Shown: one piece after another, positions 7,502-13,339 of the stretch
Layout: the number at the start of each line of letters is the position of its first letter
How positions within the stretch are numbered: position 1 is the stretch's first letter
From: Saprospiraceae bacterium
Lineage (GTDB): Bacteria; Bacteroidota; Bacteroidia; Chitinophagales; Saprospiraceae
Assembly: GCA_013360405.1 (NCBI GenBank)
Contig: JABWBR010000053.1
Span: 1-39,081, forward strand
Direction: 5' to 3'
DNA length: 39,081 nt
Translations under genes and position numbers: made by a program
The notes under the pieces: generated by a model
Seen by the model: the letters and a program-made list of their open reading frames with translations, nothing else
What the model was told of the DNA's origin: nothing
Databases searched by the model: none

Positions 7502-8934
7502 GCCGGTTGGGGTTTAAGCGAAAATCGGAGGGTCGCCTGTCCGGCTGTTTCCATCGAAAAAGCGCCGCCAGTGTCTCTGAGTTTTTGCAGCGCCTGGCCA
7601 AACGGCCGGGAAGGGCTGGATTCGCCTGGCATTTCCCCTGGGTCGGGTAATTGGAGCGATACGGTAAAAGGATCGTCCGGAAAAAAGCCGAGGCGAAGAG
7701 ATGTCGGTGCTTGCCGGCGCAGGAGTAGCAGCGCTGTTTTCACAGCCAGGAAAAAGGCCCGCCGTTGCTCTCCGTCGAGCGTTCCGGCAGGTATTTTTTC
7801 GGGCAAACGTACTTCGAGTTCGGTCGTGCTGTCGGCAAATAATTCTGTCACGAAATGATGCAGGTAACTGACGAGATTTTCCAGGTTGTCGAAACGAGCG
7901 CTCACCAGCCAGATAATCTCCCGAATCTTGCGCGACAGCTCACCGGAGGTGGTTGCTATTTGCCGGATTTCCGCATCCAGGCCGGCATCGGTCGATTTTT
8001 GCCGGGCGATCTCCGTGAGCAGACCGATGGCGCTCAGACCAGAGCCGAGGTCGTCGTGTAAGTCGCGCGCGATGCGAGAGCGTTCTTGTTCAATGGCTTG
8101 CAGCCGGTCCAGTTCCATGCGGCGCGCGCGCAACTTTTGGCGGTTCCGTTGGTATTGCGCCAATAAAGCCAGTCCACAGGCCAGCAGCAGGCTGCCGCCC
8201 AGAAACCAGCCGTTTTGCCAAAATGGACGTCGGCGTTTTAATTCAAACAGAAACGGAACATTGGAAATAATCCCATTTCTTTCGATCTGATGGGCCACGT
8301 AGCGACCATCCGGCAAGTCTCTGTTCATCCAGGCGGTTCCGATGGCTTTTCCTCCCGGTCGGTCGGCGGCCAGTTGATTAATCGTTTCCGGAGGAAGCGC
8401 ACGATTGTAAATCCGGATATCGTCGAGTTGCCCTTTATAAAAGTCGCCGAAATCGCCGTGCAACGCCCAAACTCCGAAGGTTAGCGGGTTGCTGTCGTAG
8501 GCGGCGGCGATATTCAGGTCTTTATGGCCGGCCAGTTCGCCGTCAATATACATCAAGTAGCTCATCGTGGCGTAATCGCCCACTACTGCCAAATGGTGCC
8601 AGGTACCGGGCTGAGGGGCCCAAAGCGAGAGCGAATGGAAATAGTTTTCATTGCCCACGCTGTCGCAAATAAACGTATTCAGCATTTGTCCGCGGGGATA
8701 CAAGGCAATAGAAAACCGGTTGGCCGGCTTGTCGAGGCGTTTGGCCAGATAAAAAGGATCGTTTGCCGCCCATTCCTCCACGCGGATCCAAAGAGAATAG
8801 GTGAAATTATATAGATGCAGGGCGGGGTGATCGGGCACTTCCACATAGGTATGATCGCCATTCAGAGTCAATGCGCTGTTGGGCTGTCCGAAGCGGTCGT
8901 CCGCCCAGGAAACATTATGGGGAATAGAGGACAA
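7498..8934 (-). CDS. LamG-domain histidine kinase homologue with degenerate ATP-binding domain and truncated N-terminus
   Basis: The 478 residues from a TTG at 8934 contain a LamG domain (ending LDDIRIYNRALPPETINQL), a TM helix (about 243-260) and a HisKA_3 domain with intact acceptor H293 in RDLHDDLGSGLSAIGLL. The ATPase part has lost its motifs: the N box is now TALLLLRRQAP with no Asn, the G1 DNGxGF is replaced by LPDPGEMPGE, and the G2 region by FGQALQKLR. Homology continues upstream of the TTG: the frame is open to 9045 and encodes the missing LamG start (GLAGYWPFNGTVEDES) and a probable signal-peptide end (CFAQ), but there is no ATG before a TAA at 9048-9046. The true start has therefore been removed where it meets the inverted regulator fragment. 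Possibly expressed as a pseudokinase, possibly a pseudogene. Confidence 0.8.
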   Translation of the reverse strand: MSSIPHNVSWADDRFGQPNSALTLNGDHTYVEVPDHPALHLYNFTYSLWIRVEEWAANDPFYLAKRLDKPANRFSIALYPRGQMLNTFICDSVGNENYFHSLSLWAPQPGTWHHLAVVGDYATMSYLMYIDGELAGHKDLNIAAAYDSNPLTFGVWALHGDFGDFYKGQLDDIRIYNRALPPETINQLAADRPGGKAIGTAWMNRDLPDGRYVAHQIERNGIISNVPFLFELKRRRPFWQNGWFLGGSLLLACGLALLAQYQRNRQKLRARRMELDRLQAIEQERSRIARDLHDDLGSGLSAIGLLTEIARQKSTDAGLDAEIRQIATTSGELSRKIREIIWLVSARFDNLENLVSYLHHFVTELFADSTTELEVRLPEKIPAGTLDGEQRRAFFLAVKTALLLLRRQAPTSLRLGFFPDDPFTVSLQLPDPGEMPGESSPSRPFGQALQKLRDTGGAFSMETAGQATLRFSLKPQPA

Positions 8935-9028
8935 GCCGTTGGTGCTCTCATCCTCTACAGTGCCGTTAAAAGGCCAATAACCTGCCAGCCCGTCTGAAGG
9001 CGGGCGGACCTGCGCGAAGCACAGATGC

Positions 9029-9382
9029 GGAGCCGGCGCAACCGGTTATCTGCTCAAAAGCACCGCGCCGGCAAAAATTGTAGAAGCCGTCCGCGAGCTA
9101 TACGAAGGCGGCTCGCCGATGAGCGCACAAATTGCCCGCAAGGTAGTTGACCGCCTGCACAACGCCCGGCCCGCTTTGGGTGAAAATCCCTACGAAAGCC
9201 TGCTCACGGAACGCGAAAAGGAAGTGCTCACGCTGCTCCGTACCGGCCTGCTCTACAAACAGATCGCCGACCGCCTGCACATCTCCGAATATACGGTCAA
9301 GACGCACTGCCGGCATATTTACGAAAAATTGCATGTAACCACGCGGGGAGAAGCGGTGCATGCCTACTTCAACAGGCCTTGA
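9029..9382 (+). pseudogene. C-terminal part of a NarL/LuxR-type response regulator (receiver mostly missing)
   Basis: From about 9029 the frame reads GAGATGYLLKSTAPAKIVEA, the last strand and helix of a receiver domain including its conserved Lys, followed by a linker and the LuxR helix-turn-helix LTEREKEVLTLLRTGLLYKQ and IADRLHISEYTVKTHCRHIY. Homology stops at 9029. The phosphorylated Asp and the first four strands of the receiver are missing. An ATG at 9119 could start an 87-residue DNA-binding protein lacking a receiver. The fragment is head to head with the truncated kinase gene, and both lose homology at the same point, so one rearrangement explains both. It is probably the remains of the cognate regulator, or of a paralogue, of the LamG kinases. 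Confidence 0.75.
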
Positions 9383-9525
9383 GGCGGTCCTTTAGGGGCA
9401 GTAGCTCATTATCGCTGCTGTAGTTACCACACCCTGCACATAATTTGACGGTGTACGGTCTAGATTGTAAACGCAATACCTGAGCGACGGCCACGTCGCA
9501 TTCTCCTCGGCACATCGGCGATTGT

Positions 9526-9561
9526 CCGCGAAATGTGGGTGTTTTTTGATACATTTCGCGG
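9526..9561. promoter_or_regulatory. Perfect 11-bp inverted repeat upstream of ATPase A
   Basis: CCGCGAAATGT (9526-9536) and ACATTTCGCGG (9551-9561) are exact reverse complements with a 14-bp T-rich loop. It shares the CGCGAAAT core with the second palindrome at 9581-9614, so the two look like a tandem operator rather than a terminator. Confidence 0.7.
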
Positions 9562-9570
9562 GTAATAAAG

Positions 9571-9614
9571 TTGGATTGGCCGCGAAATCTATCTATCTTC
9601 GTATAGATTTCGCG
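9571..9614 (+). promoter_or_regulatory. Promoter embedded in a perfect 12-bp inverted repeat, upstream of ATPase A
   Basis: CGCGAAATCTAT (9581-9592) and ATAGATTTCGCG (9603-9614) are exact reverse complements around a 10-bp loop. The loop holds TATCTTCG (9594-9601), one base from the TAnnTTTG -7 box, with TTG 20 bp upstream (9571-9573). The palindrome therefore straddles the -7 box. A protein bound here would block transcription of the gene starting at 9633. Confidence 0.6.
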
Positions 9615-9632
9615 ACTTAAACTTCAGCATCA

Positions 9633-11072
9633 ATGAAATTTACACCTTTAGTGGGCAGGCTTGAAGAAAAGAAAATACTGGAAAATGCATTGCAATCTCC
9701 TAAAGCAGAGATGGTTTCTATAATCGGCAGACGAAGGGTGGGAAAGACCTTTTTAGTGAAATCCGTTTATAGCGACAAAATAGACTTCGAAATTACAGGC
9801 ATACAGCACGCTACCCGCCAAGAGCAGTTGCGGAATTTCATGCTGCAGATTTCCAAGTATTCGGGGGGCAGCTTTCCACTGACAGAACCGAAAGACTGGC
9901 TGGGAGCTTTTTACTTGTTGTCCAAATTCCTTGAGTTGAAGCGAAAGTCGGAAAAAATGATCATATTCCTGGATGAGTTGCCCTGGTTGGCAACCCATAA
10001 ATCCGGCTTTTTGAAAGGATTGGGCTGGTTTTGGAACAGTTGGGCGACAGATCGGCACATAGTTGTAGTGATTTGTGGTTCAGCAGCCTCGTGGATGATA
10101 AAAAATGTGGTACATAACAAGGGTGGCCTGCATAACCGCATTACGAAACGCATCAACCTGAGACCCTTTAACCTGGCAGAAACGGAGCATTTCTTTAAAA
10201 CGAAAAAACTCAACTTTGACCGCTACCAAATCCTGCACTCCTATATGGCCATGGGCGGCGTACCTCATTACTTAGACGAAATTGAGCCAGGGAAAAGTGC
10301 CGCTCAAAACATAGACGCCATTTGTTTTTCGGAAAACGGATTGTTGTGGGATGAATTTCCCAAGCTATATGCTTCCCTCTTCGAAAACTCGGAGGCGCAC
10401 GTCAGGGTCATCCGGGCATTGGCAGGCAAGCATAAGGGGCTGACCCGCAAGGAAATAGTAGAAAACAGCCGTCTGCCTGAAGGTGGAAGCGCCTCCACGG
10501 TGATCGAGGAATTGCTCCACTCCGGTTTTATTTCGGTTTACCAACCTTTTGGCAAAAAGAAAAAAGACAGCCTGTACCGGCTGACGGATGAGTATTCCCT
10601 TTTTTATTTGCAATTCATGGAAAACAACCGCCAGGAAGGGCCCGGTGTATGGCAACAATTGAGCAAAACGCAGGCCTATGCTGCCTGGGCAGGCTACGCC
10701 TTTGAAAATATCTGCCTCAAGCACATTCCGCAAATTAAAAAAGCGCTTGGCATATCCGGCGTCTATTCAACCTCCTCTTCTTTCCTGAAGAAGGGGAGCG
10801 ACGAGGAGGAAGGCATCCAGTTCGACCTACTAATCGACCGCAACGACCACGTGATCAATATTTGCGAAATCAAATTTTATGCAGCTGAATTCACTATAGA
10901 CAAATCCATGGCGATGAACTACCGCAACAAAATCGCTACATTCAGGGAAACTACCCATACCCGAAAGCAGGTATTCCTGACGATGATCACCACTTTCGGG
11001 GTAAAAAACAATCAGCATAGCTCAGGGTTAGTGGATGCGGAGCTGACTATGGATGATTTGTTTGGGGGATAG
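9633..11072 (+). CDS. P-loop ATPase with C-terminal PD-(D/E)XK-like domain (PF01637/DUF234 family), ATPase A
   Basis: This 479-residue protein has an AAA-like STAND-related ATPase domain with Walker A GRRRVGKT (32-39) and Walker B IIFLDELPWLA (110-120), and the family segment GSAASWM..N..GGLHNRIT. A winged-helix-like middle (GLTRKEIVENSRLPEGGSAST) is followed by a C-terminal DUF234 region. There FDLLIDRNDHVINICEIKF gives the D-(x)n-E-x-K arrangement of PD-(D/E)XK nucleases. Length fits the family (about 450-490). The gene is monocistronic and preceded by two tandem palindromes that overlap its promoter. It is paralogous to 11712-13145. The biological role of this abundant family is not established; defence, mobile-element or DNA-repair roles are all open. 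Confidence 0.88.
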   Translation: MKFTPLVGRLEEKKILENALQSPKAEMVSIIGRRRVGKTFLVKSVYSDKIDFEITGIQHATRQEQLRNFMLQISKYSGGSFPLTEPKDWLGAFYLLSKFLELKRKSEKMIIFLDELPWLATHKSGFLKGLGWFWNSWATDRHIVVVICGSAASWMIKNVVHNKGGLHNRITKRINLRPFNLAETEHFFKTKKLNFDRYQILHSYMAMGGVPHYLDEIEPGKSAAQNIDAICFSENGLLWDEFPKLYASLFENSEAHVRVIRALAGKHKGLTRKEIVENSRLPEGGSASTVIEELLHSGFISVYQPFGKKKKDSLYRLTDEYSLFYLQFMENNRQEGPGVWQQLSKTQAYAAWAGYAFENICLKHIPQIKKALGISGVYSTSSSFLKKGSDEEEGIQFDLLIDRNDHVINICEIKFYAAEFTIDKSMAMNYRNKIATFRETTHTRKQVFLTMITTFGVKNNQHSSGLVDAELTMDDLFGG

Positions 11073-11107
11073 CTTGACTGCGTGCGGTATAAAAGGCTAA
11101 GTCTAAA

Positions 11108-11265
11108 CTAATCTTCGTTTTGAAACTCCTTTTCAATCTCCTCGACAGATGGCAAATTCGCCTTTAGGCCTTTTGGCAAACTTGCGTATGTATTTCAGGT
11201 TTCGGGGAGAGAAGCCCTGCATTTCCGGAAATGCCAGCTTCAGATATGTCGTCAACATAAGCCGA
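11108..11265 (-). pseudogene. Collapsed DUF1016/YhcG nuclease gene, copy 2 (head joined to tail)
   Basis: One frame reads LAFPEMQGFSPRNLKYIRKF, typical of the DUF1016 N-terminal domain. A frame shifted by one base continues SLPKGLKANLPSVEEIEKEF and stops at 11110-11108, typical of the YhcG C-terminus. The roughly 300 residues between them, including the PD-(D/E)XK core, are gone. The junction is near 11185. Clearly a remnant. Confidence 0.65.
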
Positions 11266-11324
11266 CCAGTTCAACTTACCTATGCCGCCCCCGCACACCC
11301 CTGCCCAGCCACTGGCCTATGGGA

Positions 11325-11711
11325 CTAATACATCAATCCCATATCAGCGTTGGCAGAAAGCATGGGCTTAGAGCTTGTTTGGATTTTTGTGAACATGACG
11401 TTGTACGATGAAGCTTTGCCGGTTATTTTTTTATACCGCGCCTTGGCTTTGGCAATTGCAGTGTGTAGTTTGGCCCGAAGCACTTCCCGTGGCGGCAGTT
11501 CAGTAGGGTATTGCGCTCTTCCAATTGGCGGGTTCCTCGGCCTTCGATGCGGAGAAAAATTCGAAAATGCGTCCAGCTAAATAGTTTACGCAGTGCGTCA
11601 ACTATTTCAAAATCCTCAAAAATTGTGGCAAACCGAATAAAAAGCCATAGATTGATGTGGCTAAACCCCGAGCCGAATTCTAATGAAAGCTGGTTGCCAA
11701 GCTCCTGCTTT
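11325..11711 (-). pseudogene. Collapsed DUF1016/YhcG nuclease gene, copy 1
   Basis: The first part reads ELGNQLSLEFGSGFSHINLW and later LFSWTHFRIFLRIEGRGTRQ, matching the DUF1016 N-terminal domain (EFG.GFS..NL, then LSW.H...LL.IE). A shifted frame then gives YPTELPPREVLRAKLHTAIA and KAKARYKKITGK, matching the C-terminal tail of another DUF1016 subgroup. The nuclease core between them is deleted. The head overlaps the stop of ATPase B, so the ATPase and the nuclease may once have been adjacent or co-transcribed. Confidence 0.65.
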
Positions 11712-13145
11712 TTAAGCAAACAAATCATCCATTACCACTTCATTTTGTACCAGGGCGGCGGCGTGCGGGTTTTTCTCGATGCCGTAGGTAGTGATCATGG
11801 TGAGGAAAACCGCTTTTTTGGTTTTGCCGGCGGTTTTGAAGATGTGGATTTTGTTGCGCAGCTTTTCGGCATAGGATTTGTCAATGGCGAACTTGCCTAA
11901 GGAGAATTTTGCTTCGCAGAGGTTAATCACCTGGTCGCGCCGGTCGATGAGCAGGTCTATTTGGGCAGATTGACCGTCCGCCCCACCTTTCCACGCGGCT
12001 TCTTTAGAGAGTACGCCCTGGATACCCAGCGCTTTTTTAATTTGCGGGATATGGTCGAGGCATACCTGTTCGAAAGTAAAGCCTTCCCAGGCGCGATGGG
12101 CAGGGTTGTCCAGGAGATTGACCCAGGCGCCCTCGCCGCGGTACGGGCTGTCTTTGATAAAGCGGAAATAGAAAGACGTGTAATAATCGGAGAGCCGGTA
12201 AACCGTGTTTTTGTTTTTCTCGTCAAGCGAAATATAGGACGCAATAAAGCCGCTCTCTTCCAGGTCGGCCAACACTTTGCTGAGCGTTCCGCCGGAGGAG
12301 ATACCCGATAATTTTACGATTTCTGATCGGCGCAGGCCGTAGGTGCGGGTGGACAAGACTTCAACCACTTTTTCGTACAACTCGTGTCTTTTGAAAAGTG
12401 AGCGGTACAGGTTGAAAAACTCGTTTTTCAGGAAGGCTGCTTTGTCGAAAAACAAAGCCTGGATATTTTGAGTAGCGGAAAGTTCGGGTTTCACAGCTTC
12501 CAGATAGTAGGGAATTCCGCCCAGCACCATATACAATTGCACGATTTGATAGCGGTCGAGCACGCCGCCCTTGCGCGCCAGCATGGACTCTACTTCCTTC
12601 AGGCAGAACGGCTCTATTTTCATTTTTTGCGTAATCCGGTTGTGCAAACCGCCGGGATGGCTGATCAGCACATTCATCATCCAGGAGGCCGCCGAACCAC
12701 AGGCGATCAGTAGCACATCTTTGCGGTTGCTCGCCCAGCTATTCCAGAAATGCTCCAGGCCCATGACAAAATCGGAGCCTTTGGTATCGAACCACGGCAT
12801 TTCATCGAAGAAGACGACCTTTTTCTTGCCGGTTTCCAGCGTTTCGAGGTGATCCATCAGGCGCTGAAACGCGAGCAGCCAGTTTTCGGGTTGCGCCTCA
12901 AAACGCAGAGAGGACTGCCGGGCTAAGGCCGTGTGGAAGTTGAACAATTGCTGGGTTGTTCCGGCGTTAGCCAATCCGGAAATCTGGAAATCAAACCGGT
13001 ATTCAAAAAATTCGCGCAGCAAATAGGTCTTGCCCACCCGACGCCGCCCGTACACCGCCAGGAATTCCGACTTCGGGCTTTCGACAATGGACTGTAATAG
13101 CTTTATCTCTTTTTCGCGCCCGATAACATCCAATAGCTTTGTCAT
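11712..13145 (-). CDS. P-loop ATPase with C-terminal PD-(D/E)XK-like domain (PF01637/DUF234 family), ATPase B
   Basis: Paralogue of ATPase A on the opposite strand (477 residues from ATG 13145). It has Walker A GRRRVGKT near the N-terminus, a Walker B-like VVFFDEMPWFD, the family segment ASWMMNVLISHPGGLHNRIT, a winged-helix middle (GLRRSEIVKLSGISSGGTLS) and a C-terminal QIDLLIDRRDQVINLCEAKF with D and E-x-K in nuclease spacing. An upstream in-frame ATG at 13175 would add MLFLYQNWLI, but it lies inside the palindromic promoter region, so 13145 is preferred. The operator sequence (CAGCCAA/TTGGCTG) is unrelated to that of ATPase A, as expected if each protein reads its own site. Function unknown. 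Confidence 0.88.
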   Translation of the reverse strand: MTKLLDVIGREKEIKLLQSIVESPKSEFLAVYGRRRVGKTYLLREFFEYRFDFQISGLANAGTTQQLFNFHTALARQSSLRFEAQPENWLLAFQRLMDHLETLETGKKKVVFFDEMPWFDTKGSDFVMGLEHFWNSWASNRKDVLLIACGSAASWMMNVLISHPGGLHNRITQKMKIEPFCLKEVESMLARKGGVLDRYQIVQLYMVLGGIPYYLEAVKPELSATQNIQALFFDKAAFLKNEFFNLYRSLFKRHELYEKVVEVLSTRTYGLRRSEIVKLSGISSGGTLSKVLADLEESGFIASYISLDEKNKNTVYRLSDYYTSFYFRFIKDSPYRGEGAWVNLLDNPAHRAWEGFTFEQVCLDHIPQIKKALGIQGVLSKEAAWKGGADGQSAQIDLLIDRRDQVINLCEAKFSLGKFAIDKSYAEKLRNKIHIFKTAGKTKKAVFLTMITTYGIEKNPHAAALVQNEVVMDDLFA

Positions 13146-13148
13146 AAT

Positions 13149-13235
13149 CAGCCAATTTTGATATAAAAATAGCATTTTTGGCTGATAATATCAGATTTGC
13201 AGCCAGAACTTATAAAAAACAAGCAGTTTTGGCTG
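13149..13235. promoter_or_regulatory. Three nested/tandem inverted repeats upstream of ATPase B
   Basis: CAGCCAA (13149-13155) pairs with TTGGCTG (13178-13184). CTGATA-A-TATCAG (13182-13194) is a perfect palindrome. CAGCCA (13200-13205) pairs with TGGCTG (13230-13235). On the minus strand the loop of the gene-proximal pair contains TATTTTTA, one base from the -7 consensus. The arrangement mirrors the two palindromes in front of ATPase A. Confidence 0.6.
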
Positions 13236-13296
13236 TAAAAGATAGGGCGAAGCGAATGGGGAGGAGATGTGGTTGGTGGGCCGCAAATGGGATATT

Positions 13297-13318
13297 GCCG
13301 CTTTATCACCACAGCGGC
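13297..13318 (-). terminator. Possible hairpin terminator after the TPR-SH3 gene
   Basis: GCCGCT (13297-13302) and AGCGGC (13313-13318) can form a 6-bp stem with a 10-nt loop about 20 bp after the operon's last stop. There is no T-tract on the minus strand, so this is weak. Confidence 0.25.
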
Positions 13319-13339
13319 CCTCGCTTTTCGGATGAGTGA

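Noticed and set aside
9369-9554. 61-codon minus-strand frame containing KLCAGCGNYSSDNELLPLKD
   Set aside because: It runs through the left palindrome of ATPase A and overlaps the regulator tail; the CxxC looks suggestive, but there is no homology I can name and no supporting context.
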